From assembly GCA_944989445.1 (NCBI GenBank), contig CALYLW010000067.1, forward strand, positions 231,905 through 295,904: a DNA stretch of 64,000 nucleotides. The letters are read 5' to 3'. Source of the DNA: Ampullaceana balthica. Taxonomy: Eukaryota > Mollusca > Gastropoda > Lymnaeidae. The notes under the pieces were generated by a model. That model saw nothing but the letters and a program-made list of their open reading frames with translations. It had not been told where the DNA came from and did not search any database. Shown here piece by piece: positions 1 through 13,200 of the stretch. Position 1 is the stretch's first letter. Every line of letters begins with the position of its first letter. The position numbers and the translations under genes are program-made.

Positions 1-463
1 TTTTTAATAAACTTGTATTGCTAAGTGGAGTTGAAAATCATTTTAACAGAGAAGAGTTTAACAGATGTGATAAGAATATAAAATAAAAATGCTACCTCAC
101 TTTGGGGAGACCTGTACTAGAATATGCATCTTCCTGATGGGACCCATCAACCAAAGATAACATTTAATAGACTTGAATAAAATAAGTTATCTTATCTTAT
201 CTTATACATTACAGATACTACATCGATTAAAAATATGATTGCATTCTATGCTTATCCTTGGTTCATGTCTAGTCTTGCATTTTTATTAGAGTGTTGAATT
301 TTGATAGCGTTTTGGTTTTCCTGGTCCGTTCAGGCACTCCATTCAACACTATTTAAATATTAAAAATATATCCATATGATAAAATGTAATTCATCACTCA
401 TAAGTGAATAATGTTCACATTCCTCCATACAAAATCTAATGTAAATTATAAGAGTCTCATTAC
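1..463 (-). other. Intron after the last visible exon
   Basis: AT-rich intron. It contains a TTATC tandem at about 187-207 followed by a decayed stretch resembling the SINE-tail relics seen elsewhere in the window. Nothing else recognised. Confidence 0.5.
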
Positions 464-1256
464 CTGGTTGGAGTGTGAATGGAATGGAGGGTCCTGCAGT
501 AGTGATATGTTGATTAACTGGAGGTGTAAGAGTGGTGACTCCAGTGACTCCTGGTGCTAGAGTAATGGTTGGCTGGCCAAGTGGAACAGGTGTGGGAACA
601 GGTGCATAACAGCCAAAGAGATCAAACCTCAGTGCCACTGATGTGTGGGAGTCAGTGGGCCGAATCTGGACATATCTTGCTACAATGGTAGGGAAGTAGT
701 TGGTCACCGGGCTGTACTGGTCAGTGTTGCCATTGAAGACAATCGGGTTGTTTGAACTGTCCTTGACAGGTTGGAAGTTGATGCCATCATTACTGTAGTA
801 GACTGTGTACTTGGTGACCCAGGATGGTTGGTTGGCACTGCCTTGTGTTGTGACACCAGAGATCTCATAAGGTGAGAGGAAGTCAACTTGGATGTACGGG
901 GTCCTATCGGTTGTGCTGTAGATTGAGTCAAGATGTATTTTTTAATATTATTTTACAGATTTTTAAAAAGTTTTTTGAGATAATAATATCTTTATAGTGT
1001 AATAATATTTTTTTTTAAAAAACCACACATGATCAATCCACATGATGAATGACTTGTGATTGACTGTGAAAGAACTAATGCACAGTTATAAATCTGATGA
1101 CACACCTTGGGGTCCAGCCGCCAGCGACTGATTGATAACTAGAAGTGTACAGCCGGCCACGGGTGGGGCCATGGTTTATATCCAGCATACTAGAAGCTGT
1201 CAGCTGAGTGTCACCAATAACTCGGGGATTGGTCAGTCCCATAGGAACATCACATT
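464..1256 (-). CDS. SR8 domain D8: discoidin domain, 2 exons, last seen in window
   Basis: Exons 1106-1256 and 464-915. Motifs: 'DVPMGLTNPRVIGDTQLTAS' and 'PTRGRLYTSSYQSVAGGWTP'; 'SPYEISGVTTQGSANQPSWV', 'DPT'-free 'RPTDSHTSVALRFDLFGC' and linker 'LGQPTITLAPGVTGVTTLTP'. It ends at a phase-1 CAG|GTAATG donor, so at least one more exon lies to the left of the window. The first exon's start and acceptor are duplicated at 1311-1393. Confidence 0.91.
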
Positions 1257-4200
1257 CTGTACAAAACAATAAGAAATCAGTTGGATGATAAAGTTGGCAT
1301 TTTTTACATGATTAGTCAGTCCCATAGGAACATCACATTCTGAACAAAACAATAAGTAATTAGTCATAGGATAAAATTGACATTTTTTATGCCACTTAGA
1401 CTTTATAACCATACACTAGCAGCATAATTCACTTATTTTTTAAATATATTCAAATTCTAAAAAAAAATTTTAAATACTAAAATAACTTCAGAGTTTTATA
1501 AGAAGAGAAAAACTGAATGAGAAATAATTTTAAGACTTACGAAGTCTGGGTGGTAATGTTGGGGCATGGGTTTGTCCAATGCCAAGGGTCGGTGTGGGTC
1601 CAGTAAATGGAGTTGGAGATGGAGTGCCAATGAAGGTGGATGGCACGGTTGGCTGGAGACAACCCAAGACATCAAACCTCAACCCTATGCCTCCTGGACC
1701 TGCTTGGACTGGAACTATCTTGATGTACTGGGCGATGATCTCACGGTTCAATAGATTGGTGATGGGTGTGTTGCTGTCATTGTTTCCATTAAACACATAG
1801 GGTGTGTTGTCACCGGGGATCAACGTGTAAGGAATATAGTCTATCCCATTGAAACTGTAGTAGACGGTGAACTTCTCTACCCAACGCTGTTGGTCTGGGC
1901 TGCCTTGGGTTATAACTCCTGACAGAAGTTTGGGCTCATTGAAGTTTATTGCTATCCATTGTTGTGAAGATGGTCTGCAAATGTATAAGAATTTACATTT
2001 GTACCAACTTTTAGTTAGAATTTATAGCAATTTATTTTAAAAAATTAAAACTAATTTTGATTTCCAAATCATTGGATAGAATGTAACATTTAGAAGTAAA
2101 ATAATTACACACATATTATAAATGAGACTGTATTCAAAATATTTAAAATCATTTCCACATCTAAACAACAATTTTAATCAAAAATGCAAAGTATTTTAAT
2201 AGACTATAGCTTAGAGTCTTAAAATAACCGTTGTCCTCAATAAAAATGTTCTTTCATTTACAATTTTTAAAAAAATTGGCAATGAAAAGGCTACCACTAA
2301 AAGCTTACCCAGGTATCCAAGATCCACCAGACACATTAGACTTGACGTTGTATAATCTGCCATCAGTTGCAGTGTGAGTGCCGTCAATATTAGTGGAAGA
2401 AATCAGTTGCTTGTCTGATATCAGGTATTGGCTGCTCACTCCCATGGGGATGAGACAAACTAAAGGGAAGAAATGGGCAATCAATATTTAGGACAGAAAG
2501 GATTTCAGAGGACAGCTCTATATAAAGTAGACAGACAAATGACCAAAAAAAAATTAAAAAGAAGTAGCTGCCAACAGGTAATATTTGAATTATGTTCCTG
2601 ATGCATGGCATAAAATGATAATTTTTACAGTAATAAATCTTAAGATGCCAAGAACACTGGGAGCAGAGTTCATATTCACAATCTGTTTGAATCAATCTAA
2701 AAACTAGGGCAAAGTGTCCTTTTCATTGACAATCTGTTATTAATTACCTTTAGGCTGTTCAACAGTGGGTGTTGGTGTAGGACCTGTGAAATCAATGGAT
2801 GGTTTTAGTGTTGGCGCTTCAGTCTTTGGCCTTGAGGCGGTTGGGTAAAGTGTGGATCTTGTGACAAGGTCAGGGATTTCTTTGGATGGATTACATCCGA
2901 GGATATCAAATCTGTCAATTAAAATAATACCAATGTTTAAAAATGACTTAAGTTAAAGTTGATTTAAAGTAAATGAAATGAAAAAAAATAAATAGAAATG
3001 TTATAACCTTTCTTTAACCTTCCTACCCTTCCCAAAAATGTGTTATTAAAAATTTTTTTTTAGATATCTAATGCAATTCAGTGCAGCCATGGCAAAAGAC
3101 ATTTTTAAAATCAGGTTAGTGATCTCTAATGAATAAGAAATGAGTAAATTTATCTGGAAAACCAAACACTAGAGAAAATTCTCTTTAACTGAAAATTCCT
3201 CCTTTCCCACAGAGTAAAGATGTGTACCTTAATGCCATTCCATAATGACCATTACCTTAATGCCATTCCAAAGTGACCACTGAGAGGCACAATACGAATG
3301 TACTGGGCAATGATGTTCTGAGCAAAGTAGTTGGTCACTGGACTGTTCGTGTCCTTGTTGGCTGTGAAAGTCTTTGGAAGACCATCTTGTTTCTCAGAGT
3401 AGGGAATGAAATCCACACCATTGGAGCTCAGGAAAATTTGATACTGTGTCGTCCATGTATCTTCCCGACCCTCTCCTTGGGTCACGACTCCAGACAAAAA
3501 TTTGGGCTCAAGGAAGTTCACTTGGATGTAGGGGGCACGATCCGAGTCACTGGTAATGGAGCAACAAATTGAAATTGATAAGTTCAGTTTGCAAATCTCA
3601 CCTACACAAACATAGTACACAAGTTTTTCATAAACAAAAATTTCATACGTCTGTAGCAGATTTGAATACATCACATTGATTTAAGTGCAGACCTAGTTTT
3701 ATACTATCAAAATATGGTTGAGACTGAGACTGATATATAATATTTAATAATCATACTATCCCCAATTATCATTGCCACACAGGGCTGAAAAGTATTTCAT
3801 ATTTTCTTGAAAACATAAATAATACAGATTAATGAAGATCTTTTTAATGTGAGACTGTCATGCGGTTAGGTGGGTTTGAAGAAAATTAAAGATTGTGGAA
3901 TAGGAAATTAATTATTAATAAAATCTTTTTATGCGATTTAAAATACATCTCTGCGTTCAAAACCCATGGATATGTGGATATCTCTCCGGGTAATAAGGGG
4001 CGAACAACAGAGAAGAAGGGATATATTTTATATTTCATTTATTTATTCAAATTTAAAATAATTGAGGGATACATTTTTTATGTGAAATGTTCCATTGGTT
4101 TTACCATGTTTTATCTTAATCCTAAAAAATGATTTCTATAACACTATATTTCTTTGTAATTATTTTGATTCAATTGCATTGTTTTGAAGGCCACTTACTT

Positions 4201-7200
4201 TGGAATCCAAGAACTTTGATAATCATATGTTGATAGCCTTGCAAGCTCAGCACCATGGTTAGGTTTACTAGATGAGGCAGTGATTTGTGAGTCACGGACA
4301 ATGGCCTGATTTTGTAGACCCATTTCCAGTTTACATACTGAAATATTTTTTAATTTGAAAACCTTGAAATTATTTTTAACCAAGCATAGATATCTATATT
4401 CTAAAAAATATTAATTGCTTTAAACATTTAAAATTAAATGCAAAAAAAATATTTTTTATTAAAAAAGAATTAATACTTTGAATGAAAATATTTTGTATTA
4501 TTTAAACTTATATTATTTAATTATTTAAATTAAGAAGTAAGAAATCAAATAGAGTGGGAAAAAAGTGCATTTTCATTAATTGTATTAAAAATAATTAGAT
4601 TAATATCTATAAAAAAAAACTTACAAAAAAAAACATGTTTAAGAACAACTGAAGCCATCCATTTTTAAATTCTAACATCAGTGTTGGCCATTACAATCAT
4701 AGATTTAACGGATATTACATAAGAAAGGTCAGAGAAGCCATACAGAAAATTGCCTTTAAATGAATTGGTGTTCAATTTTATTTCCTTCACACTACAGTAC
4801 CATTGAGGTTAATTAAAATAGAGAGATGATATCCTCAAATCTGTGCATTAATTAATTCTGAATGTACTATACAGGATAACTATCTCCATTTCCCAGTGAA
4901 AATCTTATCAAATCTATTACAGACGCTCCTTCTATAAAGAAGATTATTGCATATTTATTTACTTAGTGTGGACAAAGTCCATTTTATCATTTATTTATTT
5001 AGTAGAGAAACCGTTTGAAAGTTTATTTACATGTTTGTTGAGGTGTTGGGGTCGGAGAGTTGAGACTGAGTCCAGGAGTTGGAGTCCAAGCTGGAGCTTC
5101 TGTAACTGGCACGAAGGGATAACTAGGTCGAGGGGTTGGGTATGCTGATGAGAAGCAGCCGATGTAGTTCAGCCTCAGGCCTGGTCCATTTGGTGACCAT
5201 GTCAGTGGTATGACACGAACATATCTGGCATAAATGGCCTGAAGTTGATAAAGAAATGTTTGTAGTTAAAATTATGAATGGAATCAACAATTTTAATCTC
5301 CCCTTTTTAAAATATATATTTTTTTGGTTTAAAACACATGTATTTCATAACTTCAAGATCTTTGGTTTTTGTTTTTGTTTTAAATAGCCGGCCTGAAGTG
5401 TGCAATAGAGAGGAGAAATATATTTATGAATCAGACAAAATATTCTATTGATAATCTGCTTAAATCTTTTAACAGATGAGTTACAAAAATGGCTGCCATG
5501 TGGTTGTAGAATGAACTTACTCGAGGGAAGTAATTCCTCATGACAGAGTCTTTGTCTGAATTCCCTTTGAACACAACAACATTTCCATCATTGCCGATGA
5601 GGGGGTAGAATGTCAGCCCATCTGTGCTGGTGCTGATGGTAAAGCTTGATACCCATCGTTCAACATTGGGGCTACCCTGAGTTAGGATACCTGACAGATT
5701 CTGTGGTGTGGTAAAATCCACTTGAAGCCACTGATTTGAGTCAGGAATGCTGTCAAAGAGGAAAACGTTCAGCCATCAAAGATGTCAATAAAATAGATCA
5801 AAGGTGTGCTACACAAGGACCATAACTTGTTTGTGCAATACATTAACAGGTACACATTCATTTATTATTTTTAAAAAGTATTTTTCATTATTATTGCATC
5901 CTGTATTTATTTAAGTTTATTTTAGTTTTACTAAAAGTAAGACTAAGAAATTTTAAAGTCAGAAGGGCAACAGTACTTGGTAATGAGGCATAAAAGAACC
6001 TGTCCCATAAATATTCTACTCAAAAACAATTTATTTTCTAAATGTGCAAACTAAACTGACAATAATATAAACACACTTATAAATTGGTTCGTCTTTAAAT
6101 GAATTAGCTCAGAATCTTAAAGTGATACATTTATTCCTATGATATTTTCTCTCAACTATTTGCCTAGGTGCTCAGTTTCCACTGTAGAAAGGTACTTACG
6201 CTGGAATCCATGAGGTAAATTCGTTATTGAGACGTCCAGCAGCGGCAGTGGTCTGTGGACTGAGACTACTGGAGGCAGACAGGTGGGTGTCAGGGAAACA
6301 GGACAGACAGGTCCACATTCATCGGGATGTTACACACCACACCTGTAATCATGATTATGGCAGAAATTATTATTTGTTATACCAATTTCTTCAAGAGATG
6401 GGTACAAGCATGCAGAATAACTCAATTACAATTGTTGCTATCACAGGATATATGTATCCCATCCTAGAGTTTGATATGGTACTAGTAATATGCTAATGAA
6501 AAATTAACAATTTATTAGTTTCATGTTATTGCAATAAAATATTTACCAGTAGGAGTTGAGAAAGGAATCTTTGGAGTTATTGTACTTGCATAAATTCCTG
6601 GGCTAGGAGTGGGTATGTCTGTAAGTATTCAAGATTTGAAAAGTGTTACATTGCAGGTCTTTTAATGACATTTTTAAAGTCCCAAATTTTAAAACAAATT
6701 AACTATCACTTTTTAGGCTGTTTGAAATTAGTCAGAAAGACTTCTCTCACCTGAGCACTGACACATGTAGCGAATCTTATAGTCTCTGCAGGTCAGTCCT
6801 AGTGCAGGTTCATTCTTGCACATGAGACCATCTGTTAGAGTGCAAGTTCCTTCTGATAGACTGGAAGAGTCGTCTCCTGTCTCAGCATCAACACACTGCA
6901 CTTCTGTCAGCTTCCCCTCATAACAGAACCTGTTCTTCTCTTCATCGGTTATCTTCTCAAAATCTCCAGGCCCGACTTTGGGATTGTCTTTGTTGATCCA
7001 TGAGGACCAACCTGGCAGGCACACATGCAGCGGTGGTTGGGGTGTGGGTGCTTCTGTGGCACGAGTCACTGGAAGTGGTGTTGGGGGAGGCGACTGGCAT
7101 CCTAAGAGGTTGAATCTAAGGGCTATTGAGCTGTGGAAGTCGACAGGTCGAATCTGAACATACTGTGCCACGATGGTTGGGAAGTAGTTGGTGACGGGTG

Positions 7201-10200
7201 TGTTCTGGTTGGTGTTTGCAGCAAAGATGGTGGTCTTGCCTGTGTTGTCTGTGACAGGCTGGTATGTCAGTCCATCATTGCTGTAGTAGACTGTGTATTT
7301 GGTGACCCATTGGGGCTGGTCGGCACTGCCCTGAGTGACCACTGCTGAAATCTGGTATTGGCCGAGGAAGTTCACTTGGATGAACTGATTCTTGTCAGAA
7401 ATACTGTTTGAGATAACCAATATATGAGATGGTTAGTTTCAGATGTCAAAATATGAGGTGGTTAGTGTAAGATGTCAAAATATGAGGTGGTTAGTGTAAG
7501 ATGTCAAAATATGAGATGGTTAGTTTCAGATGTCAAAATATGAGATGGTTAGTGTAAGATGTCAAAATATGAGGTGGTTAGTGTAAGATGTCAAAATATG
7601 AGGTGGTTAGTGTAAGATGTCAAAATATGAGGTGGTTAGTGTAAGATGTCAAAATATGAGATAGTTAGTTTCAGATGTCAAAATATGAGGGGGTTAGTTT
7701 CAGATGTCAAAATTTGAGGTGGCTAGTTTTATAAGAAAAGTTTGATTTGGTTTTTGTAAGCACTGACACCATCCTGTAGTACTGGTGGTTAACTTTCAAT
7801 GCATTATTTAACAAACAATGTAAAGTACCTTGGAGACCAGCTTCCACCAAATTTATTCTCATCTACTTGGGTGTAGAGCCTGGCTCTTGTAGGTCCATGG
7901 TAGACGTCTGCTGAGCTGGATGCCGTCAGCTGTGTGTCTCCAACAACCATTGGATTCGTTAGGCCCATGGGAATATCACAGACTGAATGACAGAATTGAT
8001 CAAATTCATGCAATTCAATTACTGATAAAGTTATATGCATTTTAAATTGATAGACCTCCTTTTTCAACAATAGGAGTAAAATTTATGTGATTAAATTGAG
8101 CTTATCTTATTTTGAAATTGTATATCTCATCCTTATAATCACATTGTATCCATTACAAACGCTCCTTCGATAGGTGTCAAAGAATTTCTAACACTGTAAA
8201 GCTAAGTCTGATGGTTTTATTAAGAAATCAAAATTTGTGAAAATCATTATAGTTATAAACAACTATCCTAATTTATCTCATTACACACAAGATCAAATGC
8301 TCTATTGTGATTCATGGCAGAGGGAGACTAGCTAAAACTTCTTGTGCACAATGTTTACTTGGTTGGCTGTCTGTATAACTTTTTCCACCCCACTTTTGCT
8401 ATCTGCAGTTTCTCTGGCGTTCATAACAAAGTTATCCCTTTGTGCTTGTATTCCAAGTTTAAGTCTTCAAACTTGTGTTTTCCTTTCTTATTTTCATAAC
8501 CAGCAATAAGATTATAACAATAACACCCCTGTATGCCACCCTAACCACACATTTGATATTAACACCAATTTTTCATAAGTGCTGAGAGCTATAACATAAA
8601 ATTCGTCCACTTACATTGAGAAGGCAGAGTTGGAGCCAGAGTTGCTCCACCAGTCACTGTTGGTGGTGAGGACGTCACAAGTATCGGTTGAGGTATTGAT
8701 GGGTTACAGCCCAACACATCAAACCTTAGACCAGTGCCACCTGGAGCAGACTGGACGGGGACAATCTTGATGTACTGCGCAATGATGTCACGGTTCATGA
8801 GGTTCCTGACAGGCGTCTGCTGATCTGAGTTTGCTGTAAACACGTAAGGTGTCTGATCTCCAGGGAACTCGGTGTAGGGGATGAAATCTTTGCCGTTCAA
8901 ACTGTAGTAGATAGAGTACTTCTCTACCCACCGAGGCTGATCAGGGCTGCCTTGTGTTATGATTCCAGACAAGAGCTTGGGCTCCAGGAAGTTGACCATG
9001 ATCCATGGTTGAGTATCAGGTCTGAAAGGGTCAGTCATAAATGACATTATTTGAAAGGGTCAGTCATAAATGACATTATTTGAAAGGGTCAGTCATAAAT
9101 GACATTAGTTGAAAGGGTCAGTCATAAATGACATCAGTTGAAACAGGCATACATATTCTTAAAACATCATAAAAATCTAATATAAATTGATTATGAAAAT
9201 AAAAGTAAATGCATACTGAATTTCCCTGGAAATTTCTATGTATGAGAATTCTTCAGTACCTTTTGAATAAATTTATGCTGTAAATTTTAACATTTTGTCT
9301 TAGATTAAATCTACCATGTAGCTTGTAGCAACACTTTTTTCAGATCACAGTTAACTGAGTATCTCTTTACACAAAATGTTCCTAAACAATTTAATTCAAA
9401 TGAGTGTTTCTTGTTTTCCCTTACTCACCCAGGAATCCAGGATCCACCGGATGTGGGAGTTTTTGTGTTGTCCAGCCTGGCCTGAGAAGGTGAATGCATG
9501 ATGTCCAGATTGGTTGATGATGTCAGCTGTTTGTCAGAGACCGTGTAGTGGCTGGACAAGCCCATGGGGACCAAACACACTGGACAGAACACATTTTGAT
9601 CATTATTGTATCAAGCACACTGGACAGAACACATTTTGATCATTATTGTATCAAGCACACTGGACAGAACACATTTTGATCATTATTGTATCAAGCACAC
9701 TGGACAGAACACATTTTGATCATTATTGTATCAAGCACACTGGACAGAACACATTTTGATCATTATTGTATCAAGCACACTGGACAGAACACATTTTGAT
9801 CATTATTGTATCAAGCACACTGGACAGAACACATTTTGATCATTACTGTATAAAGCACACTGAATAGAACACATTTTGATCATTATTGTATCAAGCACAC
9901 TGGACAGAACACATTTTGATCATTATTGTATCAAGCACACTGGACAGAACACATTTTGATCATTATTGTATCAAGCACACTGGACAGAACACATTTTGAT
10001 CATTATTGTATCAAGCACACTGGACAGAACACATTTTGATCATTATTGTATCAAGCACACTGGACAGAACACATTTTGATCATTATTGTATCAAGCACAC
10101 TGGACAGAACACATTTTGATCATTACTGTATAAAGCACACTGAATAGAACACATTTTGATCATTATTGTATCAAGCACACTGGACAGAACACATTTTGAT

Positions 10201-13200
10201 CATTATTGTATCAAGCACACTGGACAGAACACATTTTGATCATTATTGTATCAAGCACACTGGACAGAACACATTTTGATCATTATTGTATCAAGCACAC
10301 TGGACAGAACACATTTTGATCATTATTGTATCAAGCACACTGGACAGAACACATTTTGATCATTATTGTATCAAGCACACTGGACAGAACACATTTTGAT
10401 CATTACTGTATAAAGCACACTGAATAGAACACATTTTGATCATTATTGTATCAAGCACACTGGACAGAACACATTTTGATCATTATTGTATCAAGCACAC
10501 TGGACAGAACACATTTTGATCATTATTGTATCAAGCACACTGGACAGAACACATTTTGATCATTATTGTATCAAGCACACTGGACAGAACACATTTTGAT
10601 CATTATTGTATCAAGCACACTGGACAGAACACATTTTGATCATTATTGTATCAAGCACACTGGACAGAACACATTTTGATCATTATTGTATCAAGCACAC
10701 TGGACAGAACACATTTTGATCATTACTGTATAAAGCACACTGAATAGAACACATTTTGATCATTATTGTATAAAGCACACTGGACAGAACACATTTTGAT
10801 CATTATTGTATCAAGCACACTGGACAGAACACATTTTGATCATTACTGTATAAAGCACACTGAATAGAACACATTTTGATCATTACTGTATCAAGCACAC
10901 TGAATAGAACACATTTTGATCATTATTGTATCAAGCACACTGGATAGAACACATTTTGATCATTATTGTATCAAGCACACTGAATAGAACACATTTTGAT
11001 CATTATTGTATCAAGCACACTGGACAGAACACATTTTGATCATTACTGTATAAAGCACACTGAATAGAACACATTTTGATCATTACTGTATAAAGCACAC
11101 TGAATAGAACACATTTTGATCATTACTGTATCAAGCACACTGGACAGAACACATTTTGATCATTACTGTATCAAGCACACTGGACAGAACACATTTTGAT
11201 CATTATTGGATCAATAAATTAGTTACACAATTTTTTTAAGTTATGACATTTATTTTAAATACAAATGATTAAGTTTGACACAAGATTGCAACTATTTTTA
11301 GTATTTTAATATTATTTAATAGAGAAAAGTGAAGAGGGGACATCCATGTATTCACCACTAGCATTTGAGAACAGTTTCACATTTTGACTGCACTCAGAAA
11401 TTTACAAACCTCTCGTTGGCTTTGGTACGTCAGTAACAGTCCCAGTTGGGGCCCATGTTGTCCTGTCTGAGACTCCCAAGGGTGGAGACACAGTTTTGTC
11501 AGAGACTCCCACTGGTGGTGACACCGTTGGAGCATGGATGTAAAGTGGGGCACGGGTTGTGATGGTTGGGTTTTCGGCAGTTGGGTTGCACCCCAGCACA
11601 TCAAACCTACATGTTACATTGAATGTATTAGCATAATAATGTTGTAGATGTCATAACAGCATGTTAATCAATAGACCAATTATAAACAACCTAGCAATTA
11701 CGCATTTATTATAAAGATGAGAAACAGTTGTGTCTACTCTATCGTCATAATCATGTTCATAATCATAATCTCATATTCATCTTTCACTTCTGGCATGGAG
11801 GTTAAACTTCTTCATTTATTCTATCAAAACACCCCTCCCTCATTCTAAAAAGTACATGCTTTTTTATATTAGGAAAGTTTAAGGCTAAATACAGGATATT
11901 GAAATAAAACTTAGACTTGAAGCAAGAGTTTAGTAAAATTTAAAAAAAGATTAAAGACATTGAGAGGAAACAATACAATAAGTTGCCTCAAGGGAGGTGT
12001 TTAGTTGAAGAAGAGGGTGAGATATCTGGCTTTGAATTTTGAATTGAATAGATGTGATAAATATAATAAACAGCTAATGACATCTACATCTATAGTCATC
12101 TCTAGATATATGTATATCTCTCTATATATAAGACGCATTTGTTGTCTGTCTGGTTGTCTGTCTGTTCCCTCATAACTCGAGATCCAGACAACCAAATAAC
12201 GTGAAATTTGGTACACGTACACAAAATTATACCGGAAAGGTTATTAAACAGGTTTCGTTCCTTACATATAAGATACTGGGGCCCGGGGGCCCAAAATGTA
12301 GTTTTTCCCTATATGAGCTATATAAAATAAAAATTATTGAAAATTAAGACGTAAAATAATGACGCAAATTAATAAACATTTTGGTGTCGAGATTAACAAG
12401 AAGGCGATTATCGCCATAAAATAATTTTTTTGTTGTTGTTGCTTTGTTGTTGTTGCTTTTGTTGTTTTGTTGTTGTAGTTGTTGTTTTGTTGTTGTTGCT
12501 TTGTTATTGTTGTTGTTGTAGTTGTTGTTTTGTTGTTGATTTTTTTGTTGATGTTTTGTTTTTGTAGTTGTTGCTGTTGTTGTTTTTGTTGTTGTTGCTG
12601 TTGTTGTTGCTGTTGTTGTTGCTTTGTTGTTGTTGCTGTTGTTGTTGTAGTTGTTTTATTGTTGTTTTGTTGTTGATTTTGTTGTTTTTTTGTTGTTGTT
12701 TTGTTTTTGTTGTTTTGTTGCTGTTGCTGTTGTTGGTTTTGTCGTTGTTGCTGTTGTTGTTGCTGTTGTTGTTGTAGTTGTTGTTTGTTTTTGTTGTTTG
12801 TTTTTGTTGTTTTGTTGCTGTTGTTGTTTTTGTTGTTGTTGCTGCTGTTGTTAAACCCGGGCGAAGCCGGGTACTTGCCCCTAGTGTATATATATATGTA
12901 TAGAAGGATGTGCTGTGAAATGACTAAGTAATTTTAGCAGCTGCTCATTTCACACCGTCCCACCACCAACATAAGATTTAATACGTTAATATGTTTAGCT
13001 ATGTTTTATTTAACCCATCATATTTCACACCGTCCCACCACCAACATAAGATTTAATACATTCAATATGTTTAGTTATGTTTTATTTAACCCATCATATG
13101 CTAAAAGTATCAACTGCAAAACTTGCACTTGAATTTATTCCAACAGATGAATGAAAATGACAAAAAGATGGGGACTATTAGAAATAATATCTCTTTTCTC

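Noticed and set aside
360..707. Individual short frames across the minus strand as separate small genes
   Set aside because: They begin at internal GTG or ATG codons inside discoidin exons and run past donors into introns. Splice junctions, phases and domain continuity show they are exon pieces of one gene.
9572..11213. CRISPR-like direct repeats
   Set aside because: The 40-bp units are contiguous with no unique spacers, and the context is a eukaryotic intron. The same applies to the array at 40000-40610.
12479..12931. Plus-strand frames rich in Leu, Val and Cys, and the equivalent poly-Gln/Asn frames at 26256-26902
   Set aside because: They are translations of the GTT trinucleotide core of the Helitron-like elements, open in several frames on both strands simply because of the repeat.
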